Shown: positions 30,200 to 38,362, numbered from the stretch's first letter. The stretch: 64,000 nt of DNA from Streptomyces werraensis (GCA_014656175.1 BNBX01000011.1:1420-65419); one strand, 5' to 3'. Numbers and translations: made by a program. Notes: generated by a model from the sequence alone, not told the origin.

Positions 30200-31549
30200 A
30201 TGCCTGCCGACACCGTTTCCGTCACGGGGTGGGGCCGCACCGCTCCGTCCGCCGCCCGGCTCGTCCGTCCGCGGACGTTCGAGGAGGCCGCCCTCGCCGT
30301 CCGGGGGTGCGGGGCGCGCGGCGGCATCGCGCGCGGCCTCGGCCGGGCGTACGGGGACGCCGCGCAGAACGCGGGCGGCGAGGTCTTCGACATGACCGGC
30401 CTGGACCGGATCCACGCGATCGACGCCGACGGCGGCACCGTGCTGTGCGACGCGGGCGTGTCCCTGCACCGGCTGATGGAGGTGCTGCTGCCGCTCGGCT
30501 GGTTCGTGCCGGTGACGCCCGGCACCCGGTACGTGACGGTCGGCGGGGCGATCGGCGCCGACATCCACGGCAAGAACCACCACGTCAGCGGGTCCTTCTC
30601 ACGCCATGTGCTGTCGTTGGAGCTGCTCACCGCCGACGGGCAGGTGCGCACGGTGGCTCCGGGCACGCCGCTGTTCGAGGCGACCGCGGGCGGCATGGGG
30701 CTGACCGGGGTGATCCTCACCGCGACGGTCCGCCTCCAGCCCGTGCGGACCTCCTGGATGTCCGTCGACACCGAACGCGCGTCCGACCTCGACGATCTGA
30801 TGGCCCGTCTCGCCGACACCGACCACCGCTACCGCTACTCGGTCGCCTGGATCGACCTGCTGGCGCGCGGCAGGGCCACCGGGCGTGCGGTCCTCACCCG
30901 CGGCGACCACGCCCCGCTCGACGCCCTGCCGCGCTCCGCCCGCCGTGAGCCGCTGTCGTTCCGCACCTCGCGCCTGCCCGCCGCGCCCTCCTTCGTGCCG
31001 GAGGGGCTGCTCAGCCGGACCACCGTGGGGCTGTTCAACGAGCTGTGGTTCCGCAAGGCGCCCCGCTCGCGGACCGGGCAGCTCCAGCGGATCCCCGCGT
31101 TCTTCCACCCGCTGGACGGCGTGCCGCACTGGAACCGGATCTACGGGCGGGGCGGCTTCGTGCAGTACCAGTTCGTCGTCGGACACGGCCGGGAGGACAC
31201 CCTGCGCCGGATCGTGCGCCGGATCTCCCAGCGCCGCTGCCCTTCGTTCCTCGCCGTCCTCAAGCGGTTCGGGGACGCCGACCCGGGCTGGCTGTCGTTC
31301 CCGGTGCCCGGCTGGACCCTGGCGCTGGACATCCCGGCGTCGCTGCCCGGCCTCGGCGCCTTCCTCGACGAGCTCGACGAGGAGGTCGCCGCCGCCGGCG
31401 GCCGCGTCTACCTCGCCAAGGACTCCCGGCTGCGCCCCGAGCTGCTCGCGGCCATGTACCCCCGGCTGGACGACTTCCGCGCCCTGCGCGCCGAGCTGGA
31501 CCCGCGCGGGGTGTTCACCTCGGACCTGTCCCGCCGCCTCCGCCTGTGA
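30200..31549 (+). CDS. dprE1: Decaprenyl-phosphoryl-ribose 2'-oxidase-like FAD protein
   Basis: Oxidises polyprenyl-phosphoryl-ribose to the 2'-keto form, the first half of the epimerisation to arabinose. The 449-residue protein has the PCMH-type FAD domain (ARGLGRAYGDAAQNAGG, then TPGTRYVTVGGAIGADIHGK) and the substrate domain with FHPLDGVPHWNRIYG, PSFLAVLKRFG and YLAKDSRL. K407 corresponds to the substrate-contacting lysine of the mycobacterial enzyme. Position 375 is Ala (PGWTLALD) where Mycobacterium tuberculosis has Cys387, the residue that benzothiazinones attack. dprE2 follows after 35 bases. Divergent from the phosphatase/UbiA/GtrA genes. Confidence 0.93.
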   Translation: MPADTVSVTGWGRTAPSAARLVRPRTFEEAALAVRGCGARGGIARGLGRAYGDAAQNAGGEVFDMTGLDRIHAIDADGGTVLCDAGVSLHRLMEVLLPLGWFVPVTPGTRYVTVGGAIGADIHGKNHHVSGSFSRHVLSLELLTADGQVRTVAPGTPLFEATAGGMGLTGVILTATVRLQPVRTSWMSVDTERASDLDDLMARLADTDHRYRYSVAWIDLLARGRATGRAVLTRGDHAPLDALPRSARREPLSFRTSRLPAAPSFVPEGLLSRTTVGLFNELWFRKAPRSRTGQLQRIPAFFHPLDGVPHWNRIYGRGGFVQYQFVVGHGREDTLRRIVRRISQRRCPSFLAVLKRFGDADPGWLSFPVPGWTLALDIPASLPGLGAFLDELDEEVAAAGGRVYLAKDSRLRPELLAAMYPRLDDFRALRAELDPRGVFTSDLSRRLRL

Positions 31550-31584
31550 CCCCCTCCCCTCTCCCGGCCCCCTGAGGAGCTGTC

Positions 31585-32340
31585 GTGAAGGACGCCTTCG
31601 GCCTCCCCCAGTCCCTGCTCGTGCTCGGCGGTACCTCCGAGATCGCGCTGGCGGTCACGCGGCGGCTGATCGCCCGCCGCACCCGCACGGTGTGGCTGGC
31701 CGGCCGCCCCTCCCCCGGCCTCGACGAGGCGGCCGGGCAGCTGCGCGCGCTCGGCGCCGAGGTGCACACCGTCGACTTCGACGCGCTCGACCCGGCCGGC
31801 CACGAGGACGCGCTCGGCAAGGTGTTCGCCGAGGGCGACGTCGACATGGTGCTGCTCGCCTTCGGCACCCTGGGCGACCAGGCGCGCGACGAGCGGGACC
31901 CGCGGGCCGCGGTGCGGGTCGCGCAGACCAACTACACCGGCGCGGTCTCCGCGGGCCTGGTGTGCGCGGGCGCCCTTCAGGCGCAGGGGCACGGCTCGCT
32001 GGTGGTGCTGTCGTCCGTCGCGGGCGAGCGGGCACGCCGCGCCAACTTCATCTACGGCTCCAGCAAGGCGGGCCTGGACGCGTTCGCGCAGGGCCTGGGC
32101 GACGCGCTGTACGGCACGGGCGTGCACGTGATGGTGGTGCGTCCCGGGTTCGTGCGGACGCGGATGACGGCGGGGCTGCCCGAGGCGCCGCTCGCCACGA
32201 CCCCGGAGGCGGTGGCGACGGCCGTGGAGCTGGGGCTGCGGCGCCGCTCGGAGACGGTGTGGGTGCCGGGCGCGCTTCGCGTGGTGATGTCGGCGCTGCG
32301 GCATCTGCCGCGCGGGGTGTTCCGCCGGCTGCCGGTGTGA
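31585..32340 (+). CDS. dprE2: Decaprenyl-phosphoryl-2-keto-pentofuranose reductase (SDR)
   Basis: A short-chain dehydrogenase that reduces the DprE1 product to polyprenyl-phosphoryl-arabinose with NADH. The 251-residue protein has the nucleotide site LLVLGGTSEIALAVTRRL, the catalytic Ser in LVVLSSVAGERAR and the YxxxK pair in FIYGSSKAGLDAF, followed by VVRPGFVRTRM. The GTG at 31585 is preceded by GAGGAG. It sits directly after dprE1, the same order as in mycobacteria, though no arabinofuranosyltransferase follows here. Confidence 0.93.
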   Translation: MKDAFGLPQSLLVLGGTSEIALAVTRRLIARRTRTVWLAGRPSPGLDEAAGQLRALGAEVHTVDFDALDPAGHEDALGKVFAEGDVDMVLLAFGTLGDQARDERDPRAAVRVAQTNYTGAVSAGLVCAGALQAQGHGSLVVLSSVAGERARRANFIYGSSKAGLDAFAQGLGDALYGTGVHVMVVRPGFVRTRMTAGLPEAPLATTPEAVATAVELGLRRRSETVWVPGALRVVMSALRHLPRGVFRRLPV

Positions 32341-32356
32341 GGGCCGGCCGCCGGGG

Positions 32357-32935
32357 TCAACGCGCGGAGACCGAGCCCCGGTCGACGTGTCCCGCCTGCG
32401 GGGGCACCACGGCGGTCCCGAAGGGGAAGTCGCGCAGCTTGCGCCACACCGCGTCGGCGCCCTGCTCGTAGAGGGCGAAGCCGGTGCAGGGCCACTCGGC
32501 CTCGTACCCGGCGAGGTCCTCGTAGGCGCGGTCCATGGCCGCCTCATCGATGCCGTGCGCCACGGTGACGTGCGGGTGGTAGGGGAACTGCAGCTCGCGG
32601 GCGACCGGCCCGGACGGGTCGCGGACCTGCTGCTGCAGCCGCGTGCAGGCCTCGGCGCCCTCGACGACCCGGACGTACACCACCGGCGACAGCGGCCGGA
32701 AGGTGCCCGTGCCCGACAGCCTCATCGGGAACGGCCTGCCCGCCGCCGCGACCTCCGCGAGGTGCGCCTCGACGGCCGGGACGGCCGTGTCGGCGACCTC
32801 CGTCGGCGGCAGCAGGGTGACGTGCGTGGGGATGCCGTAGGCGGCGGCGTCGCCGAAGCCCGCGCGCAGCTGCTGAAGCCGGCTGCCGTGAGGCTCCGGG
32901 ACCGCGATCGACACGCCGATCGTTACGGTCCCCAC
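32357..32935 (-). CDS. 2'-5' RNA ligase/cyclic phosphodiesterase family protein
   Basis: A 192-residue protein of the 2H phosphoesterase superfamily. The two HxT motifs are GIPTHVTLLPP (H38) and FPYHPHVTVAHG, spaced by about 90 residues as in the family. Members hydrolyse or ligate 2',5'- or cyclic-phosphate RNA ends; the substrate here is unknown. It is convergent with dprE2 (16-base gap), so it is not part of that unit. The ATG at 32935 gives MGTVTIGVSIAVPEPHGSRL, a normal beginning for the fold. Confidence 0.9.
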   Translation of the reverse strand: MGTVTIGVSIAVPEPHGSRLQQLRAGFGDAAAYGIPTHVTLLPPTEVADTAVPAVEAHLAEVAAAGRPFPMRLSGTGTFRPLSPVVYVRVVEGAEACTRLQQQVRDPSGPVARELQFPYHPHVTVAHGIDEAAMDRAYEDLAGYEAEWPCTGFALYEQGADAVWRKLRDFPFGTAVVPPQAGHVDRGSVSAR

Positions 32936-33143
32936 GTCGTCTCCTGTCGTTGTGGTGGTGAAGCGCGGTGGTGGAGCGGGTGCGCGTCCGGGTGACCGCC
33001 GAAGCGGTCACCCGTTCTCGACTGTACGACCACGACCCGGATGCGGGCAGGCGCAGGAGGAGTGATGTACAGCGCTGTGCGGTGGTACGGACGGGGCCCG
33101 TGGGCCCGTTCACCGCGCCGGTGCCGTGTCCGGCGCGGTGCTC

Positions 33144-34157
33144 TCAGTGCTTGGCGGGCAGGAAGCCGACCCGCTCGTACGCCTGGGCGAGGGTCTCCGC
33201 CGCGACGGCGCGCGCCTTCTCGGCCCCCTTGGCGAGGATCGAGTCGAGCGTCTCCGGGTCGTCCAGGTACTGCTGGGTGCGCTCCCGGAACGGAGTCACG
33301 AAGTCGACCATGACCTCCGCCAGGTCCGTCTTGAGCGCGCCGTAGCCCTTGCCCGCGTACTTCTCCTCCAGCTCCGGAACGGTGGTGCCGGTGAGGACGG
33401 AGTAGATCGTGAGCAGGTTGCTGACGCCGGGCTTCTCCGCCACGTCGTAGCGGATCACCGTGTCGGTGTCGGTGACGGCGCTCTTGACCTTCTTGGCGGT
33501 GGCCTTCGGCTCGTCGAGCAGGTTGATCAGGCCCTTGGGGGTGGACGCCGACTTGCTCATCTTGACCGCCGGGTCCTGGAGGTCGTAGATCTTCGCCGTC
33601 TCCTTGAGGATGTACGGCTTCGGGAGCGTGAAGGTGTCGCCGAACCGGCCGTTGAAGCGCGTGGCGAGGTCGCGGGTCAGCTCGATGTGCTGGCGCTGGT
33701 CCTCGCCCACCGGCACCTCGTGGGCCTGGTACAGCAGGATGTCCGCGACCTGCAGGATCGGGTACGTGAACAGGCCGACGGAGGCCCGGTCGGCGCCCTG
33801 CTTGGCGGACTTGTCCTTGAACTGGGTCATGCGGGAGGCCTCGCCGAACCCGGTGATGCAGTTCATCACCCAGGCGAGCTGGGCGTGCTCCGGCACATGG
33901 CTCTGCACGAAGAGGGTGCAGCGGTCCGGGTCGAGACCGGCGGCCAGCAGCTGGGCCGCGGCGAGCCGGGTGTTGGCCCGCAGCTCCTTCGGGTCCTGCG
34001 GGACCGTGATCGCGTGCAGGTCGACGACCATGTAGAAGGCGTCGTGGGTCTCCTGGAGCGCCACCCACTGGCGGACGGCACCGAGGTAGTTGCCGAGGTG
34101 GAAGGAGCCTGCTGTGGGCTGGATTCCGGAGAGCACGCGGGGTCGGTCAGTCGCCAT
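33144..34157 (-). CDS. trpS: Tryptophanyl-tRNA synthetase
   Basis: A class I aminoacyl-tRNA synthetase charging tRNA-Trp. At 337 residues it has normal bacterial length, starting MATDRPRVLSGIQPTAGSFH; ATG 34166 is an in-frame alternative. The HIGH-type motif is SFHLGNYLGA, the KMSKS motif is VKMSKSAST, and the specificity segments VVDLHAITVPQ and PILQVADILLYQAHEVPVGE are intact. It is divergent from an ECF sigma gene 89 bases away. Streptomyces often carry a second, drug-resistant TrpS; this copy looks like the housekeeping type. Confidence 0.96.
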   Translation of the reverse strand: MATDRPRVLSGIQPTAGSFHLGNYLGAVRQWVALQETHDAFYMVVDLHAITVPQDPKELRANTRLAAAQLLAAGLDPDRCTLFVQSHVPEHAQLAWVMNCITGFGEASRMTQFKDKSAKQGADRASVGLFTYPILQVADILLYQAHEVPVGEDQRQHIELTRDLATRFNGRFGDTFTLPKPYILKETAKIYDLQDPAVKMSKSASTPKGLINLLDEPKATAKKVKSAVTDTDTVIRYDVAEKPGVSNLLTIYSVLTGTTVPELEEKYAGKGYGALKTDLAEVMVDFVTPFRERTQQYLDDPETLDSILAKGAEKARAVAAETLAQAYERVGFLPAKH

Positions 34158-34211
34158 GCACACCATTCTCTCAGGTTCCGCGGGGCGGTCCGGAACGGAC
34201 CGGGAACAGGT

Positions 34212-34246
34212 GGGAACCGATCCGTTCCGCGGGGTGTAACAAGAGA
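34212..34246 (+). promoter_or_regulatory. ECF-type promoter of the third sigma gene
   Basis: GGGAACC (34212-34218), 16 bases, TGTAAC (34235-34240), then six bases to the GTG at 34247. GGAAC-class -35 boxes are typical of ECF promoters, suggesting autoregulation on a near-leaderless transcript. GGAAC and GTTCC also form an inverted repeat (34213-34228). Confidence 0.5.
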
Positions 34247-34831
34247 GTGAGGACGCGGGAGGGGGGCCGCATCGTCGATGAGGCCGCGGTGATCGCACGC
34301 GTACGCGCCGGGCAGCCGGAGGCGTACGCGGAGCTGGTGCGCGCCCATACGGGCATCGCGCTCAGGGCGGCCGCCGCGCTCGGGGCGGGGCCGGACGCGG
34401 AGGACGTGGTGCAGCAGGCCTTCGTGAAGGCGTACTGCGCGCTGGGGCGCTTCCGGGACGGCGCGGCCTTCCGGCCGTGGCTGTTGTCGATCGTGGCCAA
34501 CGAGACGAGGAACACAGTGCGCGCGGCGGCACGCAGGACGACCCTGGCCGGCCGGGAGGCGGCTCTCGTCGGGGCCGAGCCGGTGATACCGGAGTCGGCG
34601 GACCCCGCCGTCGCCACGCTGGAGACCGAGCGTCGCGCGGCCCTGCTGGCCGCCCTGGAGCAGCTGAGCGAGGAGCACCGGCTGGTCGTCACCTACCGGT
34701 ATCTGCTGGAGATGGACGAGCGGGAGACGGCCGAGGCCCTGGGCTGGCCCCGGGGCACGGTGAAGTCCCGTCTGAACCGCGCCCTGCGCCGGCTCCGGCG
34801 GCTGCTGCCGGAAGGGGGTGCGCCGGCGTGA
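34247..34831 (+). CDS. ECF RNA polymerase sigma factor
   Basis: A 194-residue sigma factor. Region 2 is AVIARVRAGQPEAYAELVRA, GPDAEDVVQQAFVKAYCALG and FRPWLLSIVANETRNTVRAA. Region 4 is LEQLSEEHRLVVTYRYLLEM with ETAEALGWPRGTVKSRLNRA. It is clearly different from the two paralogous factors at 1305 and 3490. The stop codon overlaps the GTG of a membrane protein that is its likely regulator. No ribosome site precedes GTG 34247, consistent with the leaderless promoter noted upstream. Confidence 0.93.
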   Translation: MRTREGGRIVDEAAVIARVRAGQPEAYAELVRAHTGIALRAAAALGAGPDAEDVVQQAFVKAYCALGRFRDGAAFRPWLLSIVANETRNTVRAAARRTTLAGREAALVGAEPVIPESADPAVATLETERRAALLAALEQLSEEHRLVVTYRYLLEMDERETAEALGWPRGTVKSRLNRALRRLRRLLPEGGAPA

Positions 34832-35643
34832 GCGGACGGCAGGAGGAGGAACTGCGGCGTCTGCGCGAGGAGCTGCGCGCCTACGGCCGCACCCTGGACG
34901 CGCCGGACGGGCCGGCGGGTGCGGAGACGATGGCCGAGCGGGTGGTCGCCCGGATACTCGCGGAGGAACTCCCCGCCCCCGAGCCGCCCCCTCGGTCCCG
35001 CGTACGTGCGATCCGGCACTGGACGCGCACCCGCCGGCGCTCTCTCCTGGCCGCCCTGTGCGGTCTGCTGACGGTGCTGGTGCTGACGCCCCCGGTGCGG
35101 GCGACGGTGAGCGACTGGTTCGGCTTCCACGGCGTCCAGGTACGGCACGACCCGTCGGCGGCGCCCACCCCGGGCGGCCGGGTGCCGGACTGCGCCGCTC
35201 CGGTGCGGCTGGAGGAGGCGGCCCGGCGGGCGGGCTTCACGCCCGTGGTCCCGGAGGCGCTGGGTCCGCCGGACGCGGTGTCGGTCGGCGCCCTGCCGCA
35301 CGGGCGGTCCCTGGTCAGCCTGTGCTGGATGGACGACGACGGCCGGACGGTCCGCCTGGACCAGTTCCCGGGCCGTCTGGACCTCATGTTCACGAAGACG
35401 GTGCGGGAACAGCCGGAGTGGCTGGACGTAGGGGGCCAGGGGCTGTGGTTCCCACGGCCGCATGTGCTGACCTTCTGGATGGTGGACGGGGAGGGGCGCA
35501 GGTTCACGCGGGAGGAACGGACGGCGGGGCCGACGCTGCTGTGGAGCCCGGCCGGCCGGGTCACCCTCCGCCTGGAGGGGGTGGAGTCGCGTGCGCGGGC
35601 GCGAGAGATAGCGACGTCCACCACCCCCGGGTCCGGCACGTGA
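34828..35643 (+). CDS. Membrane protein, probable anti-sigma factor
   Basis: A 271-residue protein coupled (GTGA overlap) to the sigma gene. The cytoplasmic N-terminus (1-70) is helical and charged (EEELRRLREELRAYGRTLDA), a single membrane helix follows (RRSLLAALCGLLTVLVLTPP), and the outer domain of ~180 residues contains WFGFHGVQVRH, CAAPVRLEEAARRAGFTPVV and SLCWMDDDGRTVRLDQFPGR. This layout (short inner domain, one helix, outer DUF4367-like domain) is common for sigma regulators in actinobacteria. Assignment rests on coupling and topology. Confidence 0.78.
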   Translation: MSGRQEEELRRLREELRAYGRTLDAPDGPAGAETMAERVVARILAEELPAPEPPPRSRVRAIRHWTRTRRRSLLAALCGLLTVLVLTPPVRATVSDWFGFHGVQVRHDPSAAPTPGGRVPDCAAPVRLEEAARRAGFTPVVPEALGPPDAVSVGALPHGRSLVSLCWMDDDGRTVRLDQFPGRLDLMFTKTVREQPEWLDVGGQGLWFPRPHVLTFWMVDGEGRRFTREERTAGPTLLWSPAGRVTLRLEGVESRARAREIATSTTPGSGT

Positions 35644-35988
35644 CCGCCCTCCCGGGGCTCCGCCCCGGACCCCGCTCCTCAAACGCCGGAGGGGCTGGGG
35701 TGTCGACACCCGGCAGGGGCCATTCCAGCCCGTCCGGCGCTTGAGGACTAGGCCCGCCAGGACCGAACAAGGAGGGCCGGGGGCAATCCCAGCCCGTCCG
35801 GCGTTTGAGGACGAGGCCCGCCAGGGCCGACAAGGGGGTCTGGGGCGCAGCCCCAGGGACGGGAAGGGAAGGGGCGGCGGGGGCGAAAATCCCCTTGGGA
35901 ACCCCACCGCACCGACCGGTGTATCAAAAGTGACAGGCGGCTCTCACCAAGCCGCACGAAGTTCGACCAGCCCAGTGGGGGACCACAC
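35644..35988. repeat. 345-bp gene-free region with REP-like repeats
   Basis: Two direct copies of a ~48-bp element start at 35725 and 35789. Each begins CCAGCCCGTCCGGCG, then TTGAGGAC, then AGGCCCGCCAGG. A partial inverted copy (TCCTCAAACGCCGGA, 35676-35690) precedes them. GGGGCTCCGCCCC-type hairpin DNA lies at 35654-35669. These are the dispersed TTGAGGA/TCCTCAA repeats common between Streptomyces genes. Facing copies can fold into long hairpins and may end transcription from the sigma unit. Confidence 0.75.
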
Positions 35989-36684
35989 ATGCACACCTGG
36001 AAGGACGGCACCGGACGACACCTCACGGCGATCCTGATCGCCACCCTGGCCCTGCTCACCTGGGCCACCCCACCCGCCACCGCCGGAGGCCCCACCAGCG
36101 TCCTGATCGTCTCGGCGACGACCGGCAAGACCGCCAGCCTGTACTACGCCGACAAGCGCTACACAGCACTCGAGCGCCTGCTCGGCCCCGTGCACCAGGG
36201 CACCCGCACCAGGCCGCCCCACCTCGCCACGGCCTCCGGCCAGCACATCAACGTGACGTGGATGGTCCACGACGTGACCCCGTGGCGGGTGCACCAGATC
36301 GCCCTCCCCGACGGCAGTCAGGACGCCTGGATACACACGTCCACCCGCATCACGGACGGCAACGACGGCACCTGGCACCGCGCCGAGCAGCCGGCCAAGC
36401 TCCGCGCCCTGCTCGCGCAGCTGGGCGTGACGGCCACCGGCGCCTCCGCGCCCGCGGCGCAGCCGACCCCGCGTGAGGACCTGCACATGGCCCCCACGCC
36501 GGCAGCCGCCTCCGCCACGGACGGCGGCGGTGACGGCGCCGCCTGGTGGTGGGCGGTACCGGGCCTGGCGGCGGGAGCCGTCCTGGCCCTGGCACTGCGC
36601 CCGTACGCGCTCCGGGGTGCGGCCGCCGTGCGCGACCGCAGGGGCCGGGGCGACGGACCGCGTCAGGAGCTCCTGGACGTGTGA
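35989..36684 (+). CDS. Secreted, C-terminally anchored protein of unknown function
   Basis: A 231-residue protein with a signal peptide (HLTAILIATLALLTWATPPA, cleavage about residue 32). The outer domain of ~110 residues contains SVLIVSATTGKTASLYYADK, INVTWMVHDVTPWRVHQIAL and DAWIHTSTRI. A low-complexity stretch precedes a C-terminal helix (WWWAVPGLAAGAVLALALRP) and a basic tail. Proteins of this plan often accompany ECF sigma systems or stand alone in Streptomyces. It follows the sigma/anti-sigma unit across the repeat region. No enzyme motif is seen. Confidence 0.8.
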   Translation: MHTWKDGTGRHLTAILIATLALLTWATPPATAGGPTSVLIVSATTGKTASLYYADKRYTALERLLGPVHQGTRTRPPHLATASGQHINVTWMVHDVTPWRVHQIALPDGSQDAWIHTSTRITDGNDGTWHRAEQPAKLRALLAQLGVTATGASAPAAQPTPREDLHMAPTPAAASATDGGGDGAAWWWAVPGLAAGAVLALALRPYALRGAAAVRDRRGRGDGPRQELLDV

Positions 36685-36702
36685 CGGAGCCGGCAGGCGA
36701 CC

Positions 36703-38154
36703 TCAGCCGAGGTCGACCTCCGGGTACAGGGGGAAGCCCGCGACCAGATCGGTGGCCCGACGCGAGATCTCGTCGGCGACCTTCTCGTCGAGGACGTGGG
36801 ACGCCTTGGACGGCGCACCGGACTTCGTGGTGCCGGGCTCGGCGGTGGTGAGGACGCGGTCGATGAGACCGGCGACCTCGTCCATCTCCGCCGTGCCGAG
36901 CCCGCGCGTGGTCAGCGCCGGGGTGCCGATGCGGATGCCGGAGGTGTACCAGGCCCCGTTGGGGTCGGCCGGGATGGCGTTGCGGTTGGTGACGATGCCG
37001 GAGTCGAGCAGCGCCGCCTCGGCCTGCCGGCCGGTGAGGCCGTAGGAGGAGGCGACGTCGATCAGGTTGAGGTGGTTGTCGGTGCCGCCCGTCACGAGGG
37101 TGGCGCCGCGCCGCATCAGGCCCTCGGCGAGGGCGCGGGAGTTGTCCACGATCCGCTGGGCGTAGTCCTGGAAGGCGGGCCGGCGGGCCTCGGCGAGGGC
37201 GACCGCCTTCGCGGCCATGACGTGCGGCAGCGGCCCGCCGAGGACCATCGGGCAGCCGCGGTCGACCTGGTCCTTGAGGGAGTCGTCGCAGAGCACCATG
37301 CCGCCGCGCGGGCCGCGCAGCGACTTGTGGGTGGTGGTGGTGACGATCTGGGCGTGCGGCACGGGGTCGAAGTCGCCGGTGAGGACCTTGCCGGCGACGA
37401 GACCCGCGAAGTGCGCCATGTCGACCATGAGCGTGGCGCCGACCTCGTCGGCGATTTCCCGCATGATCCGGAAGTTCACGAGACGGGGGTAGGCGGAGTA
37501 GCCGGCGACGATGATCAGCGGCTTGAACTCGCGGGCGGTGGCGCGCAGCGCCTCGTAGTCGATCAGGCCGGTGGCCGGGTCGGTGCCGTAGGAGCGCTGG
37601 TCGAACATCTTGCCGGAGATGTTGGGCCGGAAGCCGTGGGTGAGGTGGCCGCCGGCGTCCAGGGACATGCCGAGCATGCGCTGGTTGCCGAAGGCCTGGC
37701 GCAGCTCGGCCCAGTCGGCGTCGGAGAGGTCGTTGATCTGGCGGACGCCGGTCTTCTCCAGGAAGGGCGCCTCGACGCGGTCGGCGAGGACGGCCCAGAA
37801 GGCGACCAGGTTCGCGTCGATGCCGGAGTGCGGCTGGACGTAGGCGTGGCGGGCGCCGAACAGCTCGCGGGCGTGCTCCGCGGCCAGCGACTCCACGGTG
37901 TCCACGTTGCGGCAGCCGGCGTAGAAGCGGCGGCCGACGGTGCCCTCGGCGTACTTGTCGCTGAACCAGTTGCCCATCGCCAGCAGGGTGGCCGGGGAGG
38001 CGTAGTTCTCGGAGGCGATCAGCTTGAGCATCTCGCGCTGGTCGGCGACCTCCTGCCCGATCGCGTCGGCGACGCGCGGCTCGACGGCGCGGATCACGTC
38101 GAGGGCGGAGCGGAAGGCGGTGGACTCGGGGGTGAGCGAATGCTCGGCAGACAT
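36703..38154 (-). CDS. glyA: Serine hydroxymethyltransferase
   Basis: Converts serine and tetrahydrofolate to glycine and 5,10-methylene-tetrahydrofolate with pyridoxal phosphate. The 483-residue protein has the PLP lysine in VTTTTHKSLRGPRGG, plus IASENYASPATLLAMG, YAEGTVGRRFYAGC, MLGMSLDAGGHLTHG, DMAHFAGLVAGKV and SGIRIGTPALTTRGLG. It is longer than the ~420-residue Escherichia coli enzyme, matching the long actinobacterial form with an insert around residues 130-150. ATG 38154 has CCGGAGG upstream. A ZTP riboswitch lies in its leader, tying expression to folate/purine status. Confidence 0.96.
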   Translation of the reverse strand: MSAEHSLTPESTAFRSALDVIRAVEPRVADAIGQEVADQREMLKLIASENYASPATLLAMGNWFSDKYAEGTVGRRFYAGCRNVDTVESLAAEHARELFGARHAYVQPHSGIDANLVAFWAVLADRVEAPFLEKTGVRQINDLSDADWAELRQAFGNQRMLGMSLDAGGHLTHGFRPNISGKMFDQRSYGTDPATGLIDYEALRATAREFKPLIIVAGYSAYPRLVNFRIMREIADEVGATLMVDMAHFAGLVAGKVLTGDFDPVPHAQIVTTTTHKSLRGPRGGMVLCDDSLKDQVDRGCPMVLGGPLPHVMAAKAVALAEARRPAFQDYAQRIVDNSRALAEGLMRRGATLVTGGTDNHLNLIDVASSYGLTGRQAEAALLDSGIVTNRNAIPADPNGAWYTSGIRIGTPALTTRGLGTAEMDEVAGLIDRVLTTAEPGTTKSGAPSKASHVLDEKVADEISRRATDLVAGFPLYPEVDLG

Positions 38155-38196
38155 GGGGACCTCCGGACGTAGCGTTCAGCGTTCACGGTACGGATG

Positions 38197-38273
38197 GCCC
38201 AGGCGCACGGCACGTTCCTCGCGGGCCGCTCCCCGATGGTTGGTCCCATCCCAGCGCGCCAGTCACGGCCCGC
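38197..38273 (-). ncRNA. ZTP (pfl) riboswitch in the glyA leader
   Basis: On the minus strand the leader reads GCGGGCCGTGACTGGCGC, then GGGATGGGACCAACCATC, GGGGAGCGGCCCGC, and later GCGCCTGGGC. P1 is formed by GCGGGCC (38267-38273) and GGCCCGC (38221-38227). The GATGG/CCATC hairpin and the conserved CGGGGAGCG follow. The 3' hairpin ends in the hallmark GCCTGGGC (38197-38204). A pseudoknot GGCGC (38256-38260) with GCGCC (38202-38206) is possible. These are the conserved elements of the pfl motif, which binds ZTP/ZMP and controls formyl-folate and purine genes. About 40 bases separate it from the glyA ATG; no terminator hairpin is obvious, so control of translation is likely. Confidence 0.88.
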
Positions 38274-38362
38274 GGGCCAGGTTACCGGGTGGCCCGGACC
38301 GGCGCGGCGGGTGTCCGCGATACGGGAGTGAGCGGCGCCCCGCCGTCGGCGCGGGGCGCCGG

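Noticed and set aside
35676..35838. CRISPR-like direct repeats
   Set aside because: Only two direct copies with no uniform spacers and no cas genes; they match the dispersed Streptomyces intergenic repeat type.
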